Positions 13,401 to 22,969 of a stretch of DNA of 60,000 bases are shown piece by piece; within the stretch, counting starts at the first letter, position 1; every line of letters begins with the position of its first letter. A program made the translations under genes and the position numbers. Origin of the DNA: Lineus longissimus (lineage: Eukaryota > Nemertea > Pilidiophora > Heteronemertea > Lineidae); the NCBI RefSeq assembly GCF_910592395.1, contig NC_088324.1, positions 3,350,001 through 3,410,000 of the forward strand, in the 5' to 3' direction. Under the pieces are notes generated by a model. The model ran no database searches and had not been told where the DNA came from. It saw nothing but the letters and a program-made list of their open reading frames with translations.

Positions 13401-13890
13401 TGAACCCGAAACAGAAGAATCATAGGAGTTATCTGCATTTGCGACCTGGGCCGGTTACAATAATAATTGAAGAATTTTACTTGTAGCGCCGCTTTGAAAT
13501 AAATTGTCAATGACGTTTTACACTCATAACGAAATGTATTTACTATTCTGACATCTGCATTAACAGGCATAACAAGTTTTATCATAAATTTTGTTTAAAG
13601 AATGTAAATAATTTATACATTTTTAAAGTTGATGCATTATTTTTTGGGCTAATCGCGGATCGGGACAACAACCAATACTTGATTCAGCCATCAGACCGAT
13701 TTAAGTAAATGATAATAAATTAATTGATAATTGAGTTCAATTCTTTTCTTTCAGGTCATTCCGTGATGGTTTCCTCTATGCCGTCGGTTGTCGGAAAGGA
13801 CGTGATCCCCGGATGTCATCAGCAGCATCCAAAAATACAATGTCAACGCGAGCTGCTTCAAGCGCTGCTGACTCTTCTGCTGCAGCCTAA
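4304..13890 (+). CDS. Rhodopsin-family (class A) GPCR, peptide-receptor-like, 7 exons, 5' end missing
   Basis: This is a seven-transmembrane receptor of the plasma membrane that should couple to heterotrimeric G proteins. The exons are 4304-4425, 5827-5942, 10868-10991, 11474-11724, 12499-12550, 13048-13280 and 13755-13890. All have GT/AG borders and the phases match across every junction, giving about 344 residues. Visible class A landmarks are GN in TM1, TTDLL in TM2, a Cys exactly 25 residues before the Arg of an ERF motif (the E/DRY position), a partner Cys in extracellular loop 2, FWAPY in TM6, NPFIY (NPxxY) in TM7, and a helix-8 motif SFRDGF followed by a Ser/Ala-rich tail ending in TAA. 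The disulfide pair and overall pattern fit a neuropeptide-type receptor; the ligand cannot be told. The first exon (start codon and first half of TM1) was not found. The introns carry a SINE, a hairpin and a full DNA transposon. Confidence 0.9.
4462..4690 (+). repeat. tRNA-derived SINE with L2/CR1-like 3' tail
   Basis: The first ~72 bp look like a tRNA gene: an A-box-like TAGCACAATGG near 4472 and a B-box-like GGGTTAGACTCCC near 4514. A tRNA-unrelated body follows, then a tail with GCGCTTTGAA and AAAAGCATTATATAAAT. That tail resembles the 3' end of the LINE relic at 23330-23390. In known SINE/LINE pairs, a shared tail lets the LINE reverse transcriptase copy the SINE. The head has decayed, so this is not a working tRNA gene. 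It lies in a receptor intron. Confidence 0.7.
4691..5826 (+). other. Receptor intron sequence
   Basis: Intron between the TM2 and TM3 exons. A 107-codon open frame at 4946-5269 has no recognisable domain and no splice support, so it is not called a gene. The stretch ends in the acceptor TTTCAG at 5821-5826. Confidence 0.6.
5827..5942 (+). CDS. GPCR exon: TM3
   Basis: The acceptor is TTTCAG and the donor GTACGT. The frame reads through GCPAIYYLQWLFYH and LVVIALE, ending two bases into the Arg codon of the ERF motif. The Cys is the conserved disulfide Cys at the top of TM3. The phase (2) matches the next exon at 10868. Confidence 0.9.
6014..6388. repeat. Intronic inverted repeat (hairpin), arms about 110 bp
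   Basis: 6014-6126 matches the reverse complement of 6279-6388. Shared strings include CTGATTTAT/CCGATTTAT and CAAAATAGGGCA-type ends. The loop is about 150 bp. It lies in the receptor intron after the TM3 exon and has no coding content. It is probably a MITE or two facing copies of one short element. Confidence 0.6.
6389..7174 (+). other. Receptor intron sequence left of transposon
   Basis: No gene or repeat recognised. It ends in TA at 7173-7174, the left target duplication of the transposon that follows. Confidence 0.5.
7537..9794 (+). pseudogene. Pogo-like transposase (CENP-B-type HTH plus DDE domain), 4 exons, one frameshift
   Basis: The enzyme cuts and rejoins transposon ends in the nucleus. 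The exons are about 7537-7882, 8228-8450, 8620-8985 and 9273-9794, with matching phases. Exon 1 has a Gly/Asp-rich leader and a helix-turn-helix region (residues NQRLDYVDTF to TFSRWLDQYE). Exon 2 ends in a CENP-B-type HTH signature, ASDHWLTRFKER. Exon 3 holds the first catalytic Asp in NMDETFVNFD; exon 4 holds the second in LILDRYPAH and the third in LQPLDLTVNR, followed by an acidic tail. Near 8921-8924 one base is missing: the frame that reads on to the exon 3 donor (LDAEGEVIAELRAHAPQNVR) is offset from the frame before it. ATG 7537 is preferred to 7447 because the extra N-terminus would be hydrophobic. The family call rests on the motifs and TA duplication. Confidence 0.82.
7951..8087. repeat. 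Short palindromic MITE inside the transposase intron
   Basis: GGCCTGTACTCACTGACGCG at the left and its near reverse complement (CAGTGAGTTCAGGC) at the right form arms of about 45 bp, continuing into CCGCATTTTCACCG versus CGGTGAAAACGCGG. It occupies the first intron of the pogo-like transposase, so it inserted after that element formed or was carried with it. The flanks TTA and TTC/TCA suggest, but do not prove, a 3-bp target duplication. Confidence 0.65.
10372..10867 (+). other. Receptor intron sequence right of transposon
   Basis: Nothing recognisable apart from the polypyrimidine tract and the TTGCAG acceptor at 10862-10867. Confidence 0.5.
10868..10991 (+). CDS. GPCR exon: intracellular loop 2 and TM4
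   Basis: The acceptor is TTGCAG and the donor GTAAGT. The first base completes the Arg of ERF, then the frame reads FLTICYPLKSKTI and IVWILALVFSIPASFFY, a typical TM4 with the conserved Trp and Pro. It ends on a whole codon. Confidence 0.9.
11474..11724 (+). CDS. GPCR exon: extracellular loop 2 and TM5
   Basis: The acceptor is TATCAG and the donor GTAGGT. Loop 2 has two Cys residues (NSCYPMYGCG), one of which would pair with the TM3 Cys. TM5 follows with a conserved Pro in NYIIPLTFMV. The exon ends two bases into a codon, matching the next exon. Confidence 0.9.
11725..12498 (+). other. Receptor intron
   Basis: No gene or repeat recognised between the TM5 and loop 3 exons. Confidence 0.5.
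12499..12550 (+). CDS. GPCR mini-exon: intracellular loop 3
   Basis: A 52-bp exon with a TTCCAG acceptor and GTGAGT donor, reading NEQGKTDDDADAKKRFK after a shared Ser codon. It is charged and hydrophilic, as expected for loop 3. Its phases fit both neighbours, which is the main support for so small an exon. Confidence 0.78.
12551..13047 (+). other. Receptor intron
   Basis: No gene recognised. There is an AT-rich TTATTATTATATATA tract near 12904. It ends in the acceptor TTGCAG. Confidence 0.5.
13048..13280 (+). CDS. GPCR exon: TM6 and TM7
   Basis: The acceptor is TTTGCAG and the donor GTAAGT. TM6 reads IVVLFALFWAPYIVW, with the FxxxWxP switch. TM7 reads NSCVNPFIYLF, with the NPxxY motif. 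The exon ends two bases into a Lys codon. Confidence 0.92.
13755..13890 (+). CDS. GPCR last exon: helix 8 and C-terminal tail
   Basis: The acceptor is TTTCAG. The first base completes Lys, then SFRDGFLYAVGCRKG forms helix 8 with a possible palmitoylated Cys. The Ser/Ala/Thr-rich tail gives likely phosphorylation sites. TAA is at 13888-13890. I see no clear AATAAA within the next 300 bases; AT-rich sequence near 14080-14100 may serve. Confidence 0.88.
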
Positions 13891-14373
13891 GATGACACGG
13901 ATTAATGTCCAAAGTATCCTCACGTTCGCTCGTATTGAACGCAGGATCGCAGGACTTTGCTAACTTAAGTCTGACATTTGACTCCAAGAACGGACGTTCT
14001 ACATAATCGTAGATTCATTTGACGATACATTTAGTTTGTCTGAATCGAAACATTTTGTATAATGAATTTTGCCGGTTCTTCTTTAATAATATCATAATAA
14101 GGCTATATGTATATTCATCCAGGTCACTGCTCAAAGCAGTTTAAATGAAAACCTTAGGATTACATCCTTTTTTATATCATATTGTGAAGATGTGAATGAC
14201 GTCAATACTGACTATATTGATACTGCAACTTCAGAGCCTCACAGCATTTTTTGTGTCTGCAGAAACAAAAGTGTTCAACTGCCCTGCATTGATCCAAAAT
14301 AAACGACAGTCGATCGTTGGCCATGTGAGCGAAAAGGTAACAATTGCATTCAGTCAAACGTATATTGATCGAC

Positions 14374-14530
14374 CTTAAAGCTGAACTGCATGCACAAAAC
14401 CTTCTGAATACGGCCTGAAACACGATAGACCTCCAATGCTTCGATGCGCTTGATTTTACAAACCAGCAAGCCGTGGGATGATGCGGACCTTCGCAGAGAA
14501 TTCTGGAAGGATCGGGACTCGAACTCGAGA
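14374..14530 (-). repeat. tRNA-SINE copy, partial, minus strand
   Basis: On the minus strand this reads a B-box-like GTTCGAGTCCCG near 14510, then a body matching the SINE copy at 14859-15130 (shared CAAGCGCATCGAAGCATTGG and TTTTGTGCATGCAGTTCAGC), ending near 14374 in CAGCTTTAA. The A-box half of the head is missing or too decayed to see. Confidence 0.65.
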
Positions 14531-14858
14531 CATCTGGTTTTATTTGCCAACACTCTTATCCTGCTTCAAAATGCCTGTCGTTTTATACGCCTTTATAGAA
14601 TGTGCAAACATTTGTGTGCAATCTTTGTTCAACATCTTTGAGCGGCTTCCAGTGGGCAACTGCAGGAAGAAAGTCATTTTTTCTTTGCTGTGCGTGATTA
14701 TGTATGCGGAGTCAACGTTTTCTCTTGGCAATGTTCACCTTTGTCTTGGTATCTTCTTCTACTACACGTACTTGAGAAAATTTCTGGTTCATCTCTCAAA
14801 AATAAAACATAATCGCCATTCATATAAGATCTATTTGCTGGCAGCAGTTTACAAGAAA

Positions 14859-14930
14859 GCTTCCCTAGCTCAGACGGTTAGAGCGTTCGTATTCTGAGCC
14901 CGAGTTCCCGGGTTCGAAACCCTGGAGAAG
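14859..14930 (+). promoter_or_regulatory. Internal RNA polymerase III promoter of SINE (A and B boxes)
   Basis: A box near 14866 (TAGCTCAGACGG) and B box at 14911-14921 (GGTTCGAAACC) match the polymerase III consensus of tRNA genes. Whether it is transcribed cannot be told. Confidence 0.6.
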
Positions 14931-15130
14931 ATTTTGATTTTTTCCCTTCCATAATTCTTCGAGACTGTCCGCATCGTCCTGTTGCTTGCTGGTTTTTGAA
15001 ATCAAGCGCATCGAAGCATTGGAGGTCTATCATGTTTCAGGCCGTATTCAGAAGGGTCTTTCGGTCGTTTGAATTTCTTACTATTACCGCATGGGGTGCT
15101 CTGGTTTTGTGCATGCAGTTCAGCTTTAAT
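14859..15130 (+). repeat. tRNA-derived SINE, plus strand
   Basis: The head (14859-14930) has an A box TAGCTCAGACGG and a B box GGTTCGAAACC with tRNA spacing. The anticodon stem does not pair and the acceptor stem has mismatches, so it is a SINE promoter and not a functional tRNA. The body is shared with the inverted copy at 14374-14530. Together the two copies can fold into a long hairpin. Confidence 0.72.
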
Positions 15131-16513
15131 ATGCAGAGTCTAAGATGTAAGGTTCTATGCGTTAACCTTAATAGATAATTTAAGAAATGCGAGCATACAG
15201 GACACTAGGTGCTATTTTTTATAGCCTTTTGTTCTTATTATCGCGATTAATCATGCTCGCGATATGGTTTCGTCAAGTGTTTTTACCGACTTTAGTGCGA
15301 TGTTCCGGAGATTTTCATTTCACAGCGATTACACGAGAAACCGATTCACTAAATAATAAGGTGATATGATCTCCACTGCGTCTTATCATCTCCACAACTT
15401 TATGACCACAGTTTTATTGATACCGATTGTGTTACTCGGAGAAAATTGACATCCACTTCATTGATTGCTTAATGTTTTCACATTTGACAGGGACGATTGA
15501 AAAAAATAATGTTCAGTTGCTGTATGCTAGAGTTCGTGATAAATCATCCCACTGTCCACTGGACTGATTGGGTTTCAATGATTTAGAAAAATAAACTCGT
15601 GAATGTGGAATTTTTTGAATTGTCATTTTAGAATTGAAATTGACCCATCGAAATCTCCCCTAAATAGCACTGATAGTCGTTTGCAATCTCTGAGCACACC
15701 TTTGCCACACAGTGCACTGTATAAATATGCGAGTTGAGATTCAGTCAAATCACTCATTGTTCCAACAACATGACTTACGAAGCATCAGTTAACATCAGCA
15801 ATAGTGATACTCCGCTGAAACTTGTGTTGTCCCTGAATGTTCAGTTGTACAACCGAGAACAAAACGAAGCAAAATGAAGGTTGGAATGAAAATTCGGAGG
15901 TTCGCCAACACTCATTTTGCAAAACAACAACAAACTCATCATAAAACCCAAACAGTTAAGATCTTCTTTGCCTGTTAATATTTCAGTTTTTAAAGAATAT
16001 CGTTCCAAAAGCGTGGTGAGGCTGGCAGATTCAGAAGTTCATACGAATGACGAACTACGAAAGTATATCGCGTTATCAAGTCACTGATGCGTCGCGTGTA
16101 TCACTTTCTAATCTTATTTGTACGAGGAATCGAGGGCAATTTTGCAAATGTTTCCATATTTTCTAGAAACTAGATGAGATTCAAATACTGGTGTATGCTG
16201 TCAGTCATTCAGGCGTTTTAAGAATATAACACACTGACGTTCAATCTGTTTACTGGATTAAAATTTATTTTAGAATTATTGTCAACATACTGCATGAAAC
16301 GTGAGCACAATGCCATCAGTCTTCACAGGGGAAGTTGCGTGATCGCACGTACAAATGAAGCATTAGTTCTGAAGGAACTAACGAGGACAATGTTGACACT
16401 GTCGTCTATCGCCAGTCAATTTGAATCTGGTTAACAGTAAAAACTTCATAGTTTTACATTGAAAATGGATGCATTTTCCAATGACTGGGGTTTTGTAGAT
16501 AGGCTCGATGGTT
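15131..16513. other. Intergenic between receptors; possible TATA and mini-ORF
   Basis: A TATA-like TGTATAAATATGC lies near 15718, about 50 bp before an ATG at 15770 that opens a 35-codon plus-strand frame ending at 15877 with one N-glycosylation sequon (NIS). I cannot link it to other exons. Otherwise nothing recognisable. Confidence 0.3.
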
Positions 16514-17213
16514 CTAAACCGATTTCCGACATGCCAAAGTCAATACATTGATTGCATCCGCTCTAAACTTGTTCCCTCCTCCGAGGACGTAAAGGTAAAA
16601 GTTGATGGCATGGTTCATCTGAGTGATCGTAGCAGTGGTCCAGCCAATCACGGCGAATCGCAGGATCCCAAGCATGTCAGTGCCGATCGCAGCGACAGCG
16701 GCCGGGATTCGAAACACGATCTCGTAGAGTGTGTACGGTGCGCAGCATATCACGAAAGCGAACGAAACCAAAAGCAGCATTCTCGTCAAGTGTTTATTTT
16801 CAGAGTAGCCTAATTTTTTGTCTTGCCCAAGTTTCTTTCGATTTAAGGTGGCGCGCCTGACCCCTCTTAGGATAAGGATATTGGCTATCAGGATAACACA
16901 GAATGGAATAACTGTGGTTAAAGCTGACTGGTAAACCGCCACGATCACTTCAACCCAAGGATAATCTTCGAAGCTAATTGCAACAGTATCAAAGTTGTTC
17001 TCCACTACTTGGACCTCGTACGTGAATAGCATGTTGATATTGATAGCTGCTGGTATACATATTGACATCGCAACCACCTTTCTAGCAAGAGACACTGTAC
17101 ACACGGATTTAGCCCTCAGCGGAAACATGACTACGCATGCGCGATCAGCAGTCATGGCGGCGAGGGATAGCCTTGATGCAGCGGCAGTTGTATATACGAA
17201 ATAGTTGACAACT
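16514..17213 (-). CDS. GPCR exon 2: TM3 to C-terminus
   Basis: The frame opens after the acceptor AATCCAG (minus strand) with one base finishing Arg, then VVNYFVYTTAAASRLSLAAM and DRA. TM4 to TM7 follow without interruption to TAG at 16514-16516. Starting at the internal ATG at 17155 would remove half of TM3, so the spliced form is preferred. Confidence 0.88.
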
Positions 17214-18845
17214 CTGGATTAGAAATATGAATGTGACATTGGTCAAAACGTGAGCACAAACTATCTACCATGTGAATGTAACATTAGAATGCAACACCAA
17301 CAAGAAAATGATACTAACTGTATCGCCATCGATGGCAATCTCCTAGCCTGGCCATTGGTAACGGTTGCTAAGTGAGGCGTAGAGAACTAGAAACAACAAA
17401 GTGACATTCCAGTTTTGAGAATAATGAGTCGGTTTTGTGTGCTCAACTTCTGATTTTTCACTGAAAAGGAAAATGGAATTGGGCCGACTCTGTGAAGCTA
17501 AATTAACGAACCCCTGTCAGAATATGGTATTCATTGTCAGAAGTGTTACATGCACTTAACTCATATTTGCCAGAGTTGTCACTTAGTTAGAATGAGGATC
17601 TCACCGCCTCATGTGATACCTGCACCGTGTACTAACGCACATTTGTCCTCTTTCGGTTGGTCTCTTTCGGTTTAAGAGGCAAATACAGCGAGTTCCCTCA
17701 TTGGGAGATGCATTGCATTGATGGCGCGCTGATTTTCATTTATACATGCGTCATGAATGCCAAAATGGCGTCAACACTCAAACAAAGCTGGCGTCATTTT
17801 GGCCTTCATGAGAACTTTTTTGGATGCCGTCACCCTATTTAATTGGCTATGAAATAACTCTTCCATCGGTCTGGAAAGCTTTATGTCAATGTTGGAAGGT
17901 TTCGTTAACTATAAACTATGCAGATTAATGATTTCTGTCGCATGCAACAAAAATTGCATGCTGCTACAACACAAATCTATAGCCTGCATTGGAGGACTTT
18001 ACGGGTGATAGGATCCAGTGATGTTGCAATTGTCGGTCGGCTGTTATCAGTGAAACGCAGAGGCGAAGACATGCCATGAACGTCCTCCATTGCAAATGAA
18101 GGAGTGCCTCAGTCTCACGCTAAAGGCTATTACGTCTCTGCTCTTATAAAATAACGTTTTAAGGAAATGCAAGGAGTTTGGAGAAGAATTGACAGTTTAA
18201 ACCAGTGCAACCAGTCTACCTGTGTCATCCACGTATTTTTCTCTTCGTTATTTCAAGGCCACATACCTTTCCGACAGAAGATGTTTCAATGAGGCGAGCG
18301 GAATTGCGGCACAACCATGACGTCACGAGAATCATTTCGAAGCGGGATCATTCTCAAAGCTGGGATACTTAAGAAACTCCCTGATGTGTCTTGTCTGATA
18401 CTCAAGCTGGCCCATGTCTAGCATTAAAGGCCAGGCCACAGAAAATAGAGTGCATTATTCGGAATCTAAAAAAAAGTAGTGAGGGGATTAGGAGCTACTG
18501 TTGGCCTTACCGGATAACCGTTTCGTAGTGAAGAAATTTCAGACCAAGGAAAAACGGGATGAAGGTTATATATGAGAATAAAAACACTGTATCCACTACC
18601 GCTAAGGCTGACATGTACAGGCATGTACTGGTGTGGCGATACTCCCTCTTTGTAGTTATGAAGAAGGAAATGACATTTCCAAATATCCCGATAACGGACA
18701 CAGCCATAGGGGCCCAGGTCCTTGCGATACTTTGAGCTAACACCATGTCGGGATACTGCTCGCTTCCCGCTAAGAGGTTGCTTGACACCATATCCGTGGG
18801 TGTGAGCCCATCCTGGCTCGATGACATGTTGGTAGTGTCTTTCAT
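16514..18845 (-). CDS. Rhodopsin-family GPCR, complete two-exon gene
   Basis: A seven-transmembrane receptor of about 344 residues. Exon 1 is 18511-18845 (start ATG 18843-18845) and exon 2 is 16514-17213, joined in phase at an Arg codon across GTAAGG and TCCAG borders. TM1 has FGNVISFFITT, TM2 has SALAVVDTVFLF, TM3 ends in TADRA (the DRY position), TM6 has CCAPYTLYE in place of CWxP, and TM7 has NHAINFYLYVL in place of NPxxY. The NHAINFYLY pattern occurs in invertebrate peptide receptors of the FMRFamide/GPR139-like type, which is the nearest guess. The Cys pair that joins TM3 to loop 2 is absent on both sides. The short C-tail ends in RKSV. It lies opposite the neighbouring receptor and is not a recent duplicate of it. 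Confidence 0.88.
17214..18510 (-). other. Intron of the minus-strand receptor
   Basis: 1.3-kb intron with GTAAGG donor at 18505-18510 and TCCAG acceptor. No element recognised inside. Confidence 0.6.
18511..18845 (-). CDS. GPCR exon 1: N-terminus, TM1 and TM2
   Basis: The first ATG opens a Ser/Thr-rich extracellular N-terminus of about 43 residues without a clear signal peptide, then TM1 and TM2. It ends in CG at phase 2 at the donor. Confidence 0.87.
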
Positions 18846-19210
18846 ATTTCTGTCACTTCACGCACCAACCGGCGCCTAACATGGTTTCGTAAAACGACAA
18901 TAAGACGACGACTCAATATTTTACCTGTTGAGGAGGATATCTAGTATATTGCATTCCGTGTGTATTGTGTGAGTTGAGTTCCGACCGAGTCAGGTATTCC
19001 TTTCCGCATTGGGAGGTTTTATCTCGATCAGGGATACATTCCCTAAGAAGATACTACGTTGTTGCTGTGAACGGGGTGTGGGTTTGGGTGTGGGGGGGGG
19101 GTGTGGGGGGGTGGTAACGCTTCGCAAATTTCAGAGAATTACGAATTCTGATCTATTATTTATTGATCCGAGGAAGTGACGAAACGTATGGTAAGCCATT
19201 TGTCCAATAA
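18846..19210. other. Intergenic, upstream of minus-strand receptor; G-rich run
   Basis: Contains a GT/G-rich run near 19080-19112 (long G stretches broken by T). No clear TATA box for the minus-strand gene. Confidence 0.4.
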
Positions 19211-20095
19211 TTGATAAAACACAGTAACAAAACATATCAAAACAGTATCAAAACGTATGAGGAAGAACACAGATATGCGAGACCAAATGAGAGGACAGAG
19301 GAACTAACACCAACACACCTACATGATCACAACTACCACATGATCCTACCAAACAGTGCCATAAACATAAACCAACAATATGCAGATGATATCGGATATG
19401 TGACAACCAACAAGGCAACCAAATAAAAGACCAAGAAAGCAGTCCCTGTGAAACTCAAGAAACGAAACCTGAATGTAAACCTCGAAAAAACTGAAGAATA
19501 TACAATATCAAGATCAGAAGATGACTGGAGGAAATGCGAATATCTAGGAAGTCTACTCGATACAGATAATGACATCAAACGAAGGAAATGACTGGCAATC
19601 GACGCCTTCAACACCCTCAACAGATTCTTTACCAACTCAAAAGCATCCATCTCAACCAAAGTAAAAATATTCCAAGCCTTCATAAACAGCATATACTTGT
19701 ACATCAGTGAACACAGGCCCTCACCAAAGAGCAAGAACGCAAAATTGATGTTTTCCAACAAACCCTTCTCAGAAGAATCCTAAAAGTAACAAAGCTAAAT
19801 CACAATTGAAGATATATATGAGCAAACCCATACGAGACCCTGGAGCCATCTAATCAAGACAAGACGCCTAAGATGGCTGGGACACCTTCTACGGCTTGAT
19901 GAGACCACACCTGTCCGTCAGGCTTTGGAAGAATTCGTCAGAAAATCAAAGAGACCAAGGGGGAAACCCTAAACCACCTGGATAAAAACAATTGAGAAAG
20001 ACCTAGGAACGAGCTTTCAGCTCGATGAAATCGTGGAATTAGCCAATAAACGTGTTTTATTCTTTGAAACAATCAGCAACAGCAACAGCAACGAC
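19211..20095 (+). pseudogene. Non-LTR retrotransposon (LINE) fragment, reverse transcriptase 3' half
   Basis: Decayed reverse-transcriptase sequence on the plus strand. The catalytic box is visible as QQYADDIGYV near 19374. After stops and frame changes come LNVNLEKTEEYTISRSEDDW, KCEYLGSLLD, RLRWLGHLL-like and RQALEEF-like blocks, the C-terminal pattern of RTE/R4-like LINEs. The 3' end carries an AGCAAC repeat (20072-20095), consistent with a short-repeat LINE tail. It is 5'-truncated and has several stops, so it is dead. Clade assignment is from memory of the motifs and is uncertain. Confidence 0.68.
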
Positions 20096-21440
20096 ATGTT
20101 TAGGTGCATTTTTCATCAAAACCAACAAGTTTGTCATTGAAAAAAAGACCAGGTGATTCTTTTAAAACTTGATTTTCAATCCATACGGCAGAAAACCTAG
20201 TTTTTTACCTCGTCTCCTCAGCACTGATGATATTTTTACGGAGAGGTTGGAGATCCGTGTAATGCTAGTCATTCGTCTAATAATTGATTGAACGTACTTT
20301 TCGATGTCAAAACCTGTTTTCTTGAAATACTTAGTTTCATGGAAGAAGATCACGTGTTTTTCTTTCTTCAATAAAACTATTTTTTGCGGATGAAAACCAG
20401 GGTTAGTGATAGAAACCATACACTTGGTTGTTTCAGTTATAATACAAACGGCTGGTTCAAAATATTGCTTTGTTTTGTTTACAAATTGGTTTTAATGAGA
20501 GAACAAGAAAATTTTCCTTTATCCAAAAACACCAATTGTTTTTTAAACCTTATTTTCTTGAGAAAAAAATATTTTATGAAATAAAATACGGTTTTGGTAC
20601 TGAAGCTAGGTTTTATTAATCATCAGACAAACGGCTGGCCATAGACAATCTCATTGTATAGTACACTGCACCTACCGGCTTCTCCTCCTTAAATTTAGAC
20701 CATGGCTGGGGACTCTATCTGTGTAAGGTTACGGATTATGGTGCTATTTGTACTGGCATGGCAGGAAACACTTTATCCTAATGTGACTGTTTTGGTCGAA
20801 AATACACCTTTACGTCTTCAACATAGTGGCCGCCTGTTCATTACTAGGATTCGACTCTGGATTTGGCAGCCACCAGTCTCATGGAGTCACGTTGTCATCA
20901 ATCAAAGTCGATGTATAATCTGTCCGACCCGCGATCTGTTCGCCAATTCCAACTTTGGGTAGGGGAGGGTTTCTCTCTTACAACTTTATTGTCATTAGGA
21001 GAACTGTTGAAATGCCTTACACGAGCGTTTAGTACAAACAGACTACGGGGAATATGAGTACGACAAGGTTTGTCATGTAATTGACCAATTACCGATATTA
21101 ATCATCAAATAGCGTGGGGACTACAGTGATATTCAATATATTTAACAATCAGTCATCAACAACACAAAGAGTGAACCCAAACTAAGTATTATTGGACAAA
21201 GGAATGAGGCTGTCGTGTTAGCGACTCAATCATGAAACAACTATGTCGTCGAATTGCTAACAACGTTATTTAGCAATATGAATGTATTTATAAGATAGTC
21301 GATGAAATATTGCAAAAACGTTTTTTGATGACAACTGGAATCATTTGTAACGTCTTGGCACACAAGTCTACGCAATCGCAAAGTCCTTTAACAAGCTCTA
21401 TACAAGGTCTTCAGAGATTCTATCGATAATTCTAAGTCCT
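20096..21440. other. Intergenic, nothing recognised
   Basis: Several short frames of under 90 codons, none with a domain. The short string CAAACGGCTGG recurs near 20446 and 20630. Confidence 0.4.
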
Positions 21441-22110
21441 CTTAATTTATAATGATTTGCAGTTTACAGCGCCTACAACGCCTCGTTTTGAATTCAGCGG
21501 TTATGGTTAGGCAACCAAAACCGCCTGGGTTAGTGCAAATTACGGAAGCAGTCAAAAGGCATTTAAAGTCACAATGTTCATTGATTATTCAGAGATGTTT
21601 TAGAACAGAAATTAATACATCAACTGTCTGTATTGTTTGTCTCACCAAAACCGCTCGGGTGAAGTGAAAGTGTTGGCCATACCTTCGACTCGCCTCTGTT
21701 TTCGTCTAAGTTTTTGCTCCACCCTCGCGGTTTTGGTGAGACGACCTTTACCGCCATTGAAGTATCAATTCCTTATTCTAAAACACCTAAATTTATAATG
21801 AACCACAGTTTACAGTGAAAATGCACTATGCGCCTACTGTGCCTCGTTTTGATTTCAGCGGTTATATGGTTCGGCAACCATAACCGCTTGTGTTGGTGCA
21901 TAAATGGAATTGGAAGCAGTTAAAAAGGATTTAAAACTACATTATCAGTTATTTAATTTAATATGTTTTAAAAAAGATATTTGATAACTCACTATCGGTA
22001 TTGATTGTCATACCAAAATACTCGGGTGGAACTAGAATGTTGACCAAAACCTCCGCCTCGGTTTTGGTTAACATTTTAGTTCCACCCTCGCGGTTTTTGT
22101 GATTTTCCTT
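21441..22110. repeat. Two tandem copies of an unclassified ~330-bp repeat (family R2)
   Basis: Copies run at about 21441-21775 and 21776-22110. Each starts near TTTATAATGA..CAGTTTACAG, then CCTCGTTTTGA.TTCAGCGG, TTATGGTT, and ends in a CCTCGG-CGGTTTTGGT-type block. Each holds facing CGGTTATGGTT and AACCAAAACCG strings, so each can fold locally. A third copy at 32095-33440 is split by another insertion. No coding content. Confidence 0.6.
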
Positions 22111-22969
22111 TTTTCGTTAATGTACTGTATATAACCGGTTTTCCAAAAAAATGGCAAAATACCTAGAGTCATAGCATCTAACCCTTGATTTCCTCAGGAT
22201 GATGTAATCCGTGGAATATCCATACTGAGCAGGGACTCACATTCTTTTAGTCAGGTGTTTCATGCACTGTTTAACAAAGTACCACCTTGATCTCACTGTA
22301 GCTCTTTTCACATATTCCGTTGCTGCATGTGATAGAAAATGATGGTCCTCAAAGAGGTATGTAGGTACTGTGTGAGTGTCGGATTTTGTTTGGTTTATCT
22401 AACAGAACAGTATCCATCACAGCCACCATATACACTGCATGATGTTAGCAATAGTAAAAGGCTTATTATCCAGATTGGTTAAAGATTAGTATCTGTAGAT
22501 TTTTGGCTTAAATCACTTTTATAAGTGCTAGCGCGTCTTTCACCTACAATATACTGTGAGGGTGCTGCGAAGCCAATGATGTAGCTTCTGATTGATAGGG
22601 AGGTCAAATAAACGCTGTCGTCCCGGACCTGGTTGCTCAATCGTCGTTAGCAGTAACGATGGATTTAATTCTTATTTTACTGTAAATTAAATTTCCTGTA
22701 AGATAACGCTTAGTCGAACTAACGCTGGCGTTTGTCTCTAATGCCGATTGACCAACCTGGTCCTGGTCATTTAGTGAGGCCGAGGCGTTATATCACAAGA
22801 CGTATGTGGTGTCTCAAATGGGCATTCAACAGCAGTCCAACATGTATATTGACCCTCCAAACTCAACCATTTACCCAACATTCACAATCATTATTAAGAT
22901 TCACCCGGTATTCGTGAGTCGCATACACAGGTCGAAGATTATTTTTTTCGGACAAGAGGTCATTCATTT
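22111..22969. other. Intergenic, nothing recognised
   Basis: No supported gene or repeat. Confidence 0.4.

Noticed and set aside
14859-14930. Functional tRNA gene
   Set aside because: A and B boxes are present but the anticodon stem does not pair and the acceptor stem has mismatches; the sequence continues into a SINE body with a second copy nearby.
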